63,802 bases of DNA from Saccoglossus kowalevskii (GCF_000003605.2 NW_003131853.1:1052140-1115941), one strand, 5' to 3'; shown: positions 41,401 to 49,707, counted from the first letter of the stretch. Made by a program: numbers and translations. The notes: generated by a model not told the origin, from the letters alone.

Positions 41401-44400
41401 TGTGCATGCAATTGTGTCTACAGCAATATTTGGGTAAAATTGGGACATCTTTATATGGTTATATTTAAAGCGGGAGGGTCATCACCTGCGCACGCGCGGG
41501 AATTGAGTCCCAAGCGACGATAACAGCACACACTAAAAACGCAAATGGCTCGTGTGGGTAGACGCTTGTTTGTGAACAATGACACGCTATGGCTATCTGA
41601 CGCATGCGCAGGTGACGACTCTTCAGACAGCTTTGTGCGCTCTAGTATTCCATATTAACGCATAATTTAGATAGATAACACTATATGCCATTAATTATCT
41701 CGAACAAATTATACATCGGACAACCATGCTTTATAACCTGTTACGTAATTACATATTCAAAACTGTAAATATTTAAACTGACACCAAATTCTTCCACATG
41801 ACTGCAGTACATAAGAGTTATTACTTGCCGCAATTCTGTTCATCTTCTGCTTCGTAACAGTCTGCAACTTTGTCACATTGTTTGCGTATTGGAATGCACG
41901 GCCCTCTGGGACTTCCATTTTGACATCGGAATTGATTTTTGCCGCATGTACCTGAAAATGATAACATCGCCAACAGTAAAATCAGTCATGGTGGAAAGGG
42001 AGGTCGACATTACACATTTTCAGACATTGTGGATACAGAGAAAATAATTTGGATTGAATGATTCATTTTATGGGACAGACAACGATATTTATAACGATGT
42101 TTATTTCTTCCATGAATTTCATCAATGTTATTTCACGCTCCATTTGTGCAGGTCAGATTGAATTATTTATTTCATCATGCACGTACTGTTTCATTGCGTT
42201 TTATATTACTTGTCTATGTGTGTCTGTGTTATATGCATCTTTATTTTTAAGACATTATTTTTCAGCTTACTGTCTTCATTAATAAAATCTTAATTTAACT
42301 TGTGGGTACGTAACATTGTACTCACCATATACACATCCATTTTCGTCACTACCATCATTTGAGCACTGTCGAATACCGTCGCATAATAAGTAGGGCTTGA
42401 TACATGCGATTCCATCGCTACACGCAAAGTCACCAGCTAAACAGGGACCTACACATGAAAATTACAAGGTAAGTTTCACAAATCAAAAGTAGCCGGCGAA
42501 ATCCAAGTAATGCTCGCTTTGTTGGATTTCCTGCTACGTTTCCGATCTGCGGTACATCGTGGCCATTTCACAATGTAATCCCATCCTTACAATTAATTAA
42601 TTAAATAAAAATTTAGTATATTAGTCTTATTTTTGACTCGTTGTTAACTTAACTCTGTACTATGGTATTGGTGATATATGAATTGGGTGCCATAGGATGG
42701 TACTTGATGGCCAACCAACCTAATCAAATATGTATTTTGCATTGTACGAGTGCAAAATAAGATATTAGGATATTAGTACCAGCTGTGTTATACGCATGCG
42801 CATTGGCCGATCCTGTCAAATGTCGTCATCTGTTTTGGGGCGTGTCTGGTCTGGTGAAATTGCTTCAGCCATTGGGTAACGGAATTAACTGGTGTCTGTG
42901 TGAATACCGCTGTAAAGTGGCGGTAAAATGAATTTGCGCGGATTTACCAACATAGTAAACCAAACTTAGAACTCATGATATTGATGCAGACGACTATGGT
43001 CGAACAACCATGAGAAATAAATGGCGGGACTTTGGTGTTGCACATTTAGCACAGAAATAAAAGACACGCCCACAGTTGGACAACCAATCATTTTATTATT
43101 GGTCACGATGAACCACGGATCATCTGCACGTCCTTTGTAAACACCACATACACGATGTGCCGTCATCCAATGGCGGGATGAGCGGCTAAGCCCCTTTGTG
43201 CACAATCAGCGTCAACTTCATGATAGAAACACGACGCACTTGCTAAGCCGTCTGGTGGCGCCCTACTATTGCACCAATAACCGAATATATATCCTGTTCC
43301 CGAATTGGACATTTGTTTATTTGGAGTAATTTCCAATTCTACGTCCTTAGTAATTAATGATTTCACGTATTTATTTGGCCGTTGTTTGACAGACGTAAAA
43401 TGCCATAATGTTATTTCGCGGAAATTTAAACACACTGATACTGATAATAAATTAAAAATTTGCCAAAGAAATACTAAATTTGCTATCTCATGGAAATGAT
43501 TAAAATCAAAATATTTGGCAATATATTAAGTTTTGCGTCGCATGCACACGATTGAAATATCATATAAAATGGGTCTAATATACTAATGATGTACTAGTAT
43601 TTATTTAATTGTAAGAACTAGTTTACATCCTGGAATGTCCACGATGTACCACGGATCGTTTTCGAACATAGTCCCGAACACATTTGTAAGACACATGTGC
43701 CTATTACTCAATAGAGAGTGATATTGGTTGCAATCGTAGTTTCAATTTCGGTAGAGTGGCGTAGCAATACATCTAAGTGCAATCTATGTCAACAGAAAGA
43801 AAGTGTATTTACTTACTGTAGTATGGGAGTATGTTACCCTCGTCCACGAGCAGAATGTTGGCATGTGGTGATTGGCTGATGGCTGACTTGCGCAGTTTGT
43901 TTGTATTGCAGACAGTGATGCTTGGGAACGTCAATGATGTACTGGATACAACTTTAACCTTAGTAAGTCACAGCACATACATAATAGTGAATGTTCTGGT
44001 TTTAAGACAATTTGTTCATAGGAGATGAATAAACTAAATGTTATAACATATGCTATTGGTGAGAAATTTAAATATTCCACATTGTTCATTTCTGTGTGCT
44101 AAAATATTACGCACAATTTAACGTTATAGGTGTCATTTTACGTGCTTTTGTTTTTTTAGTTTTCAAAAAGGAATGTCTAAAATTAAAACAATAGTAAATG
44201 GTGTAGTCATATTGTTTAATGTTATGTCCATTGAAAAATACATTACTAAATTGGATGCAGTGTAATTAATTGCATAAAACGGTCTTTTTTGTATTATAAG
44301 AATAAATTATTCATGCAACTTAATTATTTTACGCTTATCTTTTAATTTGAATCTATCCCTGACGGAATACCGTGTCACGGGTCAAAAATAGGACTAATTC

Positions 44401-46903
44401 TGGAATTTATCATTTTTTTGATATGATAAATGCAAATTTGGCAATATAACTTTGTGAATGACGGTTGTGTCGGTCACACATGTTTTGTTTTCTGTGTTAA
44501 ATAGGGAGTATGCACTGTTTTTATATCAATTAAAAGTATTAAAATGACGGAAGTTCTGATGATGTGCCATATTGTACCACAATATACAAGGTGTGTATTA
44601 TATGCTATTGCCATGTGTTACACTTGGCACGAATCAATTGTTCCAGGTACATACAGACATAAACATATATATATTAAAATACCATTTGTTGACATTTTCT
44701 GAAATGATAATTGTTGCACATATAAGTTGTACAGACACTGCAATACACACTTTCCGCTCTCAACCTCGTAAATTTCTTTCATTTGGGGTGGGTCAGATTT
44801 TGAGTAGAAAATTCAGAAATATGTTAAGAATAATAATTTTAATAATAACCAATTACACAAGAATATTACAGAAACAAAAAAAATTGCTATATTATCTATA
44901 CTTTTGTATTTTATTTGTTATGAATTACGATTGCAAGAACCATGAATGAAATTGAAACTATGCAGTGTGTTCAACAACTTATATATGAACAATAACTTAA
45001 ATAAGTTTTACTTTATTTTCAGCATGAAAACACAAGAATTGTCCAATGTCGAAAACGGAAAGTTTTTATCGTATTATGGTATTAATATTATGACAAAATA
45101 TTGGAGCATTGGCTTGCATGCACCACCACCACGCACTTAGACACATAAACCAACCAATCATAATGGCTGTATATGTCCACGTTTATGAATGAATGAATGT
45201 AATGAAATGATTAAATGTTTGGACAGTCGCACCATACAAAGTTAATATAGTGTTATCAATGTTTTATTGATACATGTTAAATTTATAGAATACATCTATC
45301 CAATTAACATGCAAATATGTTAACCACAATTGAATACATCATCTTCATCATCGCAGCGATGTATATGTATAATTAATTAGCAATTACACTGTGCCACATA
45401 TTCAAGATGTGTCTAGGACAGCGGAGGCAACAATTGAAGGAATGGGGTAGATATAGGAAACATTTTAAAAGAGTTAAGAATAGTCTATTAAACAAGAAGC
45501 CTGACTGGTGAGAGTGTTATATTTAAAAACGTATTAAAAATACATTAGATTTCAACTAAGATGATTTATGGGTGTTGTGTATGCTTCACTGTCATATCAA
45601 GGTCATTATCCCTCATGGGTGGGCATTATAATTACTCGGAACTAAATGTGCCTGCCATGCTCAATGTTTTGTATTCTGACCCCATTAATCACAATTTTGA
45701 TGAGTTTTTTTTCGTGACGTCACGCTACTAAGATCAGACGATGTTGTGACAAGCACAGGAGATATAAGGATGCAATATATTGATTTAGTGTTGCTGAGTT
45801 CAGAAGTTGGTTTAGAACTTGGTTATATCTTGAACTCTTAGTGTTGACATTTTCGAAAACAATTCTAGATCTATTTGATTTGGGCAGTACGTGTATATCC
45901 TGAACAATTGCATGTTACAACGACTAGTCATCACAGTGCATAATAGATACATTGCATATAACACGTTTACATCCATCGCCGTATGTGTATGGATTACTAA
46001 CTGGTACTCCCGACTGTGGATGTTAACACACGAAACCTTTTGTCGCGTAAACTTGCCACAGTATAAAGTATATTTTTGATAAAATAATATCCATCATATG
46101 AAGGTACATTTAAAAAAAATGCTGGCTTAATTTTATGTTTTTCCATGCGGGAAATATCATTCTAGCTCCACTGATGTGTTTTCGCAATACCAACTATATG
46201 CTCCTTGCGATGGTGATGTTAATTATTCATACAAGTTTTAATTAAATGATTTGTGAATTAAGAAGCCACGTATGTTTTATTACCTTGTTATTGACTTGAT
46301 ATTCTAGATACTGTATAATCAAGAGCGACGACTGTACAAGAAATGCCGTCAGGGCACATACACATATCAGACTCCACATGATACGACCACATGTCGACTT
46401 TGACTGTATAACACGAGGTATGCCATGTGCAGTGGTATTGTTCATATACTCTTTAGAAATAGCATAACACCCAACTCTGCCCTCCTTCGTGTCTTTTTCT
46501 TCCACGATGACGCTGGGTGGATTTGCGTACGTAACGCTCAGCCGTTGTGAAGAATCCTTTCTGTCGGTAAACCCGCGTTCATCCGTGATGCTGGATAAAA
46601 TGAAACAAAGAAAGTCATAAATCCATCACCGCAGCATATCGTATTTATCGCCATTCTTTATTACGGCGCGTTTAAGTTCTAAGTTCATTTTTCTAAGTTC
46701 GTTTTAAGTTCATTTTTGACAGATATAATAGTAGTTTCTCTTTTTTAATTATCGTGTACAATTATGCACGCCAGACGAAAATGTTCGATATGTTATGATA
46801 CTTACTCTGTCATGTCGCCGGATGATTTTGTACTGCTGTTCAAGTCAGCGTGCCCATATAGCCAGCTTGCTTTGAAGGGTGCACTTCTTGATGACTCAGA
46901 CAT
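21969..46903 (-). CDS. Composite DEG/ENaC sodium channel with LDLa, CUB and hevein-like modules inserted in the extracellular loop
   Basis: Spliced gene of 32 coding exons (listed separately), 4689 nt, 1562 residues, no stops, all junction phases consistent. DEG/ENaC subunits form trimeric amiloride-type Na+ channels gated by acid, peptides or force. Order: cytosolic N-terminus 1-102 with HG gating motif (88-89); TM1 about 103-125; FPSITVCN (146-153); insert 183-1163 with LDLa1-5, hevein-like module, LDLa6-7, CUB1-3, LDLa8, CUB4, LDLa9 with a Thr/Pro/Ser linker, and LDLa10; then the channel finger, palm and thumb with [22 protein letters not shown] and [15 protein letters not shown] filter 1532-1534; TM2 about 1525-1553; an 8-residue C-tail. 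Core without insert is about 581 residues, normal for the family. Joining into one transcript is inferred from frame continuity and family match. Further phase 1-1 exons could be hidden, for example in the assembly gap. Confidence 0.92.
22531..22606 (-). CDS. Channel exon 31: pre-TM2 palm
   Basis: [20 protein letters not shown], the conserved l.iyf..l.y..i segment before TM2. Phase 2 to 0. A decayed copy lies at 18412-18443. Confidence 0.93.
23251..23321 (-). CDS. Channel exon 30
   Basis: 23 codons plus 2 nt, with [12 protein letters not shown], joining thumb and palm. Phase 0 to 2, donor GAG|GTAATA. Confidence 0.85.
23463..23520 (-). CDS. Channel exon 29: SAWPS segment
   Basis: [17 protein letters not shown], the conserved S.s.WPs strand leading to the palm. 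Phase 2 to 0. Confidence 0.9.
23773..23845 (-). CDS. Channel exon 28: thumb, SCDCAQPC
   Basis: [19 protein letters not shown] followed by AQPCW. Phase 1 to 2. Confidence 0.9.
24324..24432 (-). CDS. Channel exon 27: cysteine-rich thumb
   Basis: [20 protein letters not shown] then LYPVDVPEC, the classic AC...C.....CgC.d..yP motif. Phase 0 to 1. Confidence 0.93.
24462..24586. mobile_element. TTAA-flanked palindromic MITE, family A copy 3
   Basis: TTAAAATGCGGTGATCGTCG at the left, GACGACCGCCGCCCTTTAA at the right, shared TCGATATGGGACTCATAGCG core. It lies 30 bp upstream of channel exon 27 in the intron. Confidence 0.82.
24973..25065 (-). CDS. Channel exon 26: thumb start
   Basis: [18 protein letters not shown] corresponds to the r.p.PyG.C thumb motif. 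Phase 0-0, donor TTG|GTAAAT. Confidence 0.88.
25151..25264. repeat. (CACTG/CACTA)n pentanucleotide microsatellite
   Basis: About 22 tandem pentamers in the intron between channel exons 25 and 26. The open frame across it is an artefact. Confidence 0.95.
25378..25541 (-). CDS. Channel exon 25: beta-ball/palm
   Basis: [38 protein letters not shown] and [13 protein letters not shown] match the conserved segment following the glycine-leucine turn. Phase 1 to 0. Confidence 0.92.
25740..26160. repeat. Degenerate roughly 115-bp tandem repeat
   Basis: The phrase GCCTTCAAACTTGG with CACATATTCATCATG recurs with drift at about 25762, 25889, 26000 and 26087. It lies in the intron between channel exons 24 and 25. 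Confidence 0.6.
26377..26486 (-). CDS. Channel exon 24: palm (YGNCFEFN)
   Basis: [17 protein letters not shown] is the conserved dF..d..yGnCftFN of ENaC/ASIC. Phase 2 to 1. Confidence 0.93.
26589..26889 (-). CDS. Channel exon 23: finger region, core resumes
   Basis: 99 codons including [13 protein letters not shown] and the family motif [17 protein letters not shown]. Enters in phase 1, the same phase in which exon 3 left the core. Confidence 0.92.
27081..27212 (-). CDS. Channel exon 22: LDLa repeat 10
   Basis: [13 protein letters not shown] ... [12 protein letters not shown]. Last inserted module; donor AATA|GTGTGT, phase 1, immediately before the channel core resumes. Confidence 0.88.
27774..27940. 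mobile_element. Short TIR element (MITE-like)
   Basis: AAATGGCCGCTGAGACTTCG at the left pairs with the reverse complement of the right end (AAATGGCCGCCTAGATCTCG), and both continue into TTGAGAGCG. A third AGGCGGCCATTT lies at 27956-27967. It lies in the channel intron between exons 21 and 22. Confidence 0.6.
28162..28365 (-). CDS. Channel exon 21: LDLa repeat 9 plus Thr/Ser/Pro linker
   Basis: [10 protein letters not shown] ... [11 protein letters not shown], followed by about 30 residues rich in Thr, Ser and Pro, a probable O-glycosylated stalk. Phase 1-1, donor ACAA|GTAAGA. Confidence 0.9.
28655..28808 (-). CDS. Channel exon 20: CUB domain 4, second half
   Basis: [20 protein letters not shown] and [17 protein letters not shown]. 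Donor chosen at TATG|GTGTGT because it gives the phase 1 required by exon 21. Confidence 0.88.
28995..29179 (-). CDS. Channel exon 19: CUB domain 4, first half
   Basis: [48 protein letters not shown]. Phase 1 to 0, donor GCG|GTGAGT. Confidence 0.92.
29667..29777 (-). CDS. Channel exon 18: LDLa repeat 8
   Basis: [12 protein letters not shown] ... [11 protein letters not shown]. Shortest LDLa of the set, phase 1-1, most like exon 11 at its start. Confidence 0.9.
30101..30264. mobile_element. TA-type MITE, family C copy 2
   Basis: Right end AAATAAAGTATTCTACAGTA and interior TTTTGGGTGTTTTGTATGG match copy 1 at 8472. The left end is eroded. TA dinucleotides flank it. It lies in a channel intron between exons 17 and 18. 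Confidence 0.75.
30729..30903 (-). CDS. Channel exon 17: CUB domain 3, second half
   Basis: [20 protein letters not shown] and TGFAAVYE complete CUB3, diverged from CUB1/2. Phase 0 to 1. Confidence 0.88.
31857..32035 (-). CDS. Channel exon 16: CUB domain 3, first half
   Basis: [49 protein letters not shown]. Phase 1 to 0, donor CAG|GTAAAG. Confidence 0.93.
32223..32248. repeat. (ACTAG)n microsatellite at an exon border
   Basis: Five pentamers directly abut channel exon 15; on the minus strand the donor GTTAGT merges into CTAGTCTAGTCTAGT. Confidence 0.9.
32249..32447 (-). CDS. Channel exon 15: CUB domain 2, second half
   Basis: [20 protein letters not shown] and [16 protein letters not shown], very close to exon 13, so CUB1 and CUB2 look like a recent internal duplication. 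Donor ACAG|GTTAGT runs straight into a (CTAGT)n microsatellite. Confidence 0.92.
33160..34170. repeat. 36-bp tandem minisatellite
   Basis: About 27 units of TATTTCACTTTCAGTTAGAA followed by GTGAGATCAATATGTC with few indels. Because 36 is a multiple of three, a plus-strand frame stays open as 12-residue repeats ([12 protein letters not shown] type). It lies wholly in the channel intron between exons 14 and 15, opposite strand. Confidence 0.95.
34395..34588 (-). CDS. Channel exon 14: CUB domain 2, first half
   Basis: [19 protein letters not shown] ... CTITIGTG ... [11 protein letters not shown] with a few extra residues in the middle strand. Phase 1 to 0. Confidence 0.92.
34855..35041 (-). CDS. 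Channel exon 13: CUB domain 1, second half
   Basis: [19 protein letters not shown] and [17 protein letters not shown] complete CUB1. Phase 0 to 1, donor CAAG|GTTAGG. Confidence 0.92.
35640..36450. repeat. Degenerate 120-155 bp tandem repeat, family R
   Basis: Units recur with landmarks GGTCTGCGCATTTTCCCAG (35939, 36353; variants near 35838, 36060, 36199), followed by an ACCATAAATGTA-type segment, TTCATT.AAATCTGA and TGGCTAATTAATAAG. It lies in the channel intron between exons 12 and 13. A related stretch in inverse orientation lies at 53100-53480. Confidence 0.7.
36598..36782 (-). CDS. Channel exon 12: CUB domain 1, first half (GC donor)
   Basis: [23 protein letters not shown] and NGCAYDYIQ are CUB landmarks. 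Enters phase 1, leaves phase 0 at ATACAG|GCAAGA, a second GC-AG intron; the homologous junctions in CUB2 and CUB3 use CAG|GTAA. Confidence 0.9.
36960..37079 (-). CDS. Channel exon 11: LDLa repeat 7
   Basis: [15 protein letters not shown] ... [11 protein letters not shown], complete LDLa. Phase 1-1, donor GAAG|GTAACA. Confidence 0.93.
37206..37331 (-). CDS. Channel exon 10: LDLa repeat 6
   Basis: [14 protein letters not shown] ... [11 protein letters not shown]; the Ser of SDE is Phe, so calcium binding may be weaker. Phase 1-1. The intron before it contains the assembly gap. Confidence 0.9.
37620..38380. mobile_element. Inverted-repeat element interrupted by assembly gap
   Basis: Arms of about 55 bp: GGGGTGAACGCGAAAGTCGT near 37646-37665 and its near-perfect reverse complement ending at about 38350; the match extends outward through ATAAATATAAATT. 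The interior is replaced by Ns. It lies in the intron between channel exons 9 and 10. Confidence 0.75.
37823..38319. other. Assembly gap (497 N)
   Basis: Run of Ns inside the inverted-repeat element. Frames spanning it are meaningless. It could hide an extra phase 1-1 module of the channel. Confidence 0.99.
38408..38440. repeat. (AAT)n microsatellite
   Basis: Eleven trinucleotide units in the intron between channel exons 9 and 10. Confidence 0.95.
38519..38650. mobile_element. TTAA-flanked palindromic MITE, family A copy 4
   Basis: Opposite orientation to copies 1-3: the CTATGAGTCCCACGTCGAAC block is on the plus strand. TTAA at both ends, right end CGACGACCATCGCCCTTTAA. It lies in the intron between channel exons 9 and 10. 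Confidence 0.82.
38970..39140 (-). CDS. Channel exon 9: hevein-like cysteine-rich module
   Basis: 56-codon phase 1-1 exon with [16 protein letters not shown], then [18 protein letters not shown] and [10 protein letters not shown]. The CCS..xWCG pattern recalls hevein/chitin-binding type 1 domains. I recall similar xCGPxY..CDPNS..CCS modules in multidomain proteins of amphioxus and hemichordates. Binding to chitin or N-acetylglucosamine is only a suggestion. Confidence 0.85.
39273..39526. mobile_element. TTAA-type MITE, family A long variant
   Basis: Ends match the family (TTAAAGGGCGGTAGTCGTCG and GCGACGACCGCCGCCCTATAA), but the 254-bp interior differs from the other four copies, so it is a different internal-deletion or chimeric derivative. 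The right TTAA is mutated to ATAA. It lies in the intron between channel exons 8 and 9. Confidence 0.75.
39547..39669 (-). CDS. Channel exon 8: LDLa repeat 5
   Basis: [13 protein letters not shown] ... [13 protein letters not shown], six cysteines and SDE. Phase 1-1. Confidence 0.93.
40448..40582 (-). CDS. Channel exon 7: LDLa repeat 4
   Basis: [13 protein letters not shown] ... [11 protein letters not shown]; six cysteines, Ser of SDE replaced by Thr. Phase 1-1. Confidence 0.92.
40803..40919 (-). CDS. Channel exon 6: LDLa repeat 3
   Basis: [14 protein letters not shown] ... [11 protein letters not shown], a textbook LDLa with complete calcium cage. Phase 1-1. Confidence 0.94.
40975..41083. 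repeat. Short-unit tandem repeat (ATAACTAATTGATTGA)
   Basis: Four to five units followed by (GATT)n. It lies in the intron between channel exons 5 and 6. Confidence 0.9.
41465..41634. mobile_element. TTAA-type MITE, family B copy 1
   Basis: Starts TTAAAGCGGGAGGGTCATCA then CCTGCGCACGCG; the right side carries the inverse CGCATGCGCAGGTGACGACT. The right border is approximate. It matches 56936-57054 over the first 60 bp. It lies in the intron between channel exons 5 and 6. Confidence 0.7.
41829..41951 (-). CDS. Channel exon 5: LDLa repeat 2 (GC donor)
   Basis: [11 protein letters not shown] ... [11 protein letters not shown]; six cysteines, but the usual SDE is replaced by EDE. Phase 1-1. The only frame-compatible donor is TGCG|GCAAGT, a GC-AG intron. 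Confidence 0.9.
42326..42448 (-). CDS. Channel exon 4: LDLa repeat 1
   Basis: Six cysteines in LDLa spacing, ending [12 protein letters not shown] with the calcium-binding acidic residues. Phase 1-1; donor TATG|GTGAGT. Confidence 0.93.
42960..43700. other. Unclassified related fragments in the large channel intron
   Basis: Two minus-strand stretches, about 43090-43160 and 43630-43680, share VxG...DPW[FY]IV-like codons ([15 protein letters not shown] and [13 protein letters not shown]) in frames broken by stops. They may be remnants of a repeated mobile or coding sequence. I recognise no family. Confidence 0.25.
43817..43958 (-). CDS. Channel exon 3 (post-TM1 palm, FPSITVCN)
   Basis: [20 protein letters not shown] is the family hallmark just outside TM1. 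Acceptor GTGACTTACTAAG gives phase 0; the stronger-looking AG 20 nt downstream would break frame. Ends phase 1 at TACTACA|GTAAGT: this is the boundary where the foreign modules begin. Confidence 0.92.
46284..46590 (-). CDS. Channel exon 2 (HG motif and TM1)
   Basis: Completes the cytosolic tail, with AHGIPRV (HG at 88-89, the conserved DEG/ENaC gating pair) and then TM1 (about [20 protein letters not shown]). Acceptor CATTTTATCCAG, donor AACAAG|GTAATA, phase 0. Confidence 0.93.
46806..46903 (-). CDS. Channel exon 1 (N-terminus)
   Basis: ATG at 46903, 32 codons plus 2 nt, starting [14 protein letters not shown]; donor GA|GTAAGT. A pyrimidine-rich acceptor (TTCTTCTTTGCTCGACAG) ends 3 nt before the ATG, so a noncoding 5' exon probably lies upstream. 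Confidence 0.8.
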
Positions 46904-49679
46904 AGTCTGTCGAGCAAAGAAGAAAAATAATTATATAGCAATTACTTGTACGTGTAACAAAACAAATATTATATTACATTAATAGATTAAAAACATGCAT
47001 TACCTGATATATATCTCCCCTCCAATTAATTATCAAAAAACTGAAAATGCAGTTGTACGAGAACTTATATACGCAGTGCGCTGTTTTTATTATTGTCATG
47101 TGACGATCTTCGGTGTCAGTAAAATAGATATACATTTAATATAAAGCTGGTCATCATTATTCATAATATAATGAATATAGATGAATTTTTAATGTAAATA
47201 TAATATAGCTTCGCTTGCTCTAAACGGGTATCTATTTTTATCGTCCATTAACACTAATATATGCATTGACCCTGTGTTCTATTAATGTAAACAATTTCAC
47301 ATTAAGGTCACAGTATGTGGACAATTTATATTGGGTTTTGATAATCAAATTATTAGTTTACCAAAATCGCAATGACAAACTGTTATATAATAATTGTACA
47401 AATACGTAGAATGACCTAACACAATTGTGGCAATGGGCAGTAGCAACTAAACTCTCATTTAAACGCAGCAACCATCGTCAAATTTTGAACACTTGTGTGT
47501 TATTGTTTTTTTCATTGTACTTTGTAATGGTAGTTTTAATGTGTTTACGTGTATTTGCCGTTACTCATGCGCAATGCCGACTGTTGAACTCATATCGAAT
47601 TTGATTATCTGCACAGTATCGAATCAGTATGATAATAACCTTTTAAACTGTTCACAATATTTGTATTGTGTATTTGGTCTGTAATTATCAGTATATTGAT
47701 ATTAACGGTATCCTATGGCAACAGGTGTAACCTGTTCACAATAAATTATTGTAATTGTACACGCAACGAAATTTTTCGGGGTCGTAAGTTCAAATCCCTT
47801 GTTTCATATTGTAATATTTGTCTTTTTTGCATATACAATTTCTAAATCGATAACTATTTGCATAATATGTGCATGAATGGCTTGCGCAATATTATTTATA
47901 TTGATGTAATTTTCAATTCAATTTTCACCTCACAAAATCAACGTATGTTTTACCTGCCACACAGTGTGCGAATATATAAAAACTTTCTTTCTCAAATTCA
48001 TCTTCAGCCAATTATAGTTGTGTGAACGTGCTCAACAGCTTTTGCATAACAGTCGGGGGCATGTATAAATATATCAGTATTTGAAAAGATATATATATAT
48101 ATATTATATTAATAGCTTACATCAATTATGTAACAACATGCAGTGTGGCATATTATATGAGTCTACATATTGTGTTTCGTCGATTGTCGAATATTTTTGC
48201 TAATAGTACCTGTGTTTGTAATCGATATCTTTTACTGGTCCAATCATGGTATTGCTTTCAGCAGATTGTGTATCTCATTTTATTTACACAAAATTACACC
48301 GAAATTCTACTCTCGGTGAGACATTTTGGGTCTCCTAGATGTTGTTCATTCTATCTCATATAGTAGTACAAATTTTCCTATGCGTTTCAATAAAACTGAA
48401 ACATCTGCTAAAGACAACTTACAATACTTACAATAATTTAACATCAAATTCAATAACATTGTGCATATTGTAAATTGTTTGACCTTGGCGAGAGCGAGAA
48501 ACTGCGTTTAATACATATACCAGTAACCCGAATACCCGATCATAAAACGAGAGTTCGAACTACGACATCTCACAAAATTACATGTATACTTTACGCTAAA
48601 ATAATATAATATGTGGAAAAGGTTAGTGAAATGAACTACATTCTGTCCGATGGGACCGATGACGTCAAATGTCAACCAATCATAACCCATGAATTACTAA
48701 TAATCAAACAATGTAATTTCTAGAAAGTGGTTTAATCGATAAATAACGTTGACACTTTACTCTGACATAAATTGATTGTTGCAATTAAAATGTATGATCT
48801 ATAATATCATTACGTGTCAGCTAGTACGAATGCGCTTTACCTGTCACGGTGTTTATGGGTCGGCGTTACCTGAACTGGGTTGTCAGAAACAGCCAAATGT
48901 ATATCCACTGCGTGGTGATTATATTTGACGCGGTGGTTGTCACGCGGGGTTGATGTAGAATGGATAGTACGTAGAAAATACCGTGTAGCTTGAATTAAAA
49001 CGTGGACTTGTCTCTAAACTTCACATCACACACAACCACTCTACCCGTATTTTACTTTCTGTGTAAACTGTTTTTAGAATACTGTCACGAACAACAGGAT
49101 ATTGACATCACTGCATGTCTTTGACGTAAGCCGATTCATTGACAGATGCAATATGTAGAGCTCACTTTTAGCGACGAGTTCAAAAATATACATTTATAAA
49201 ATTATATTGTTGCACGAAAAGCACTAGGGAATTTCACTCGTGTCTCTGTCACTGTCAGTAAGTCACTGGAGAAAATTTGAAATTACCTTGTCCGCACTGG
49301 ACTCAACAAGATCATATGGTAATGACTATGCTAACGACTGTTGACGTACACAATTGTGTTCTTTCCAAGACTTCTCGAAATCGCATTTGAATCTAAAGTG
49401 TTATGCCTGTCTCATTGAGGCACCAGTGTTATGTTTGTCCCACGTAGTTCAAAAGTGTTGTTTGTCTTATGTGAATAAAAAGCGTTTTGTTATGGTGGAA
49501 ATATATTTTTACGAAAGTACAATATATATTAAGTGACCCAATACTAAATCGATTCTCAGCTTACCCAATATTGTATTGTGACTATGGAATCAGACAGAAT
49601 AGAAAATTAATAACACACACAAGTCAGTTATTTACGAATATAAAACGTGTCTTTATTATTTGGGCAGACACGGTAAAAT
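46904..49679. other. Upstream of the channel gene, no gene recognised
   Basis: It must contain the channel promoter and probably a noncoding first exon. A short degenerate repeat (TAAGTTC.TTTT) lies nearby inside the gene at about 46670-46720, and an (AT)n tract lies near 48090. No coding frame is supported. Confidence 0.5.
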
Positions 49680-49707
49680 CTCAGACTAGTAATATTACTA
49701 GTCTGAG
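49680..49707. repeat. 28-bp perfect palindrome
   Basis: CTCAGACTAGTAAT is followed with no spacer by its exact reverse complement. Flanking bases do not pair. Function unknown; not obviously the end of a transposon. Confidence 0.95.

Noticed and set aside
43831..44028. Plus-strand ORF of 65 codons
   Set aside because: It is antisense to channel exon 3, whose minus-strand frame carries FPSITVCN.
47775..47800. tRNA-like GTTCAAATCCC
   Set aside because: No A-box or acceptor-stem pairing upstream; one T-loop-like 11-mer is not enough.
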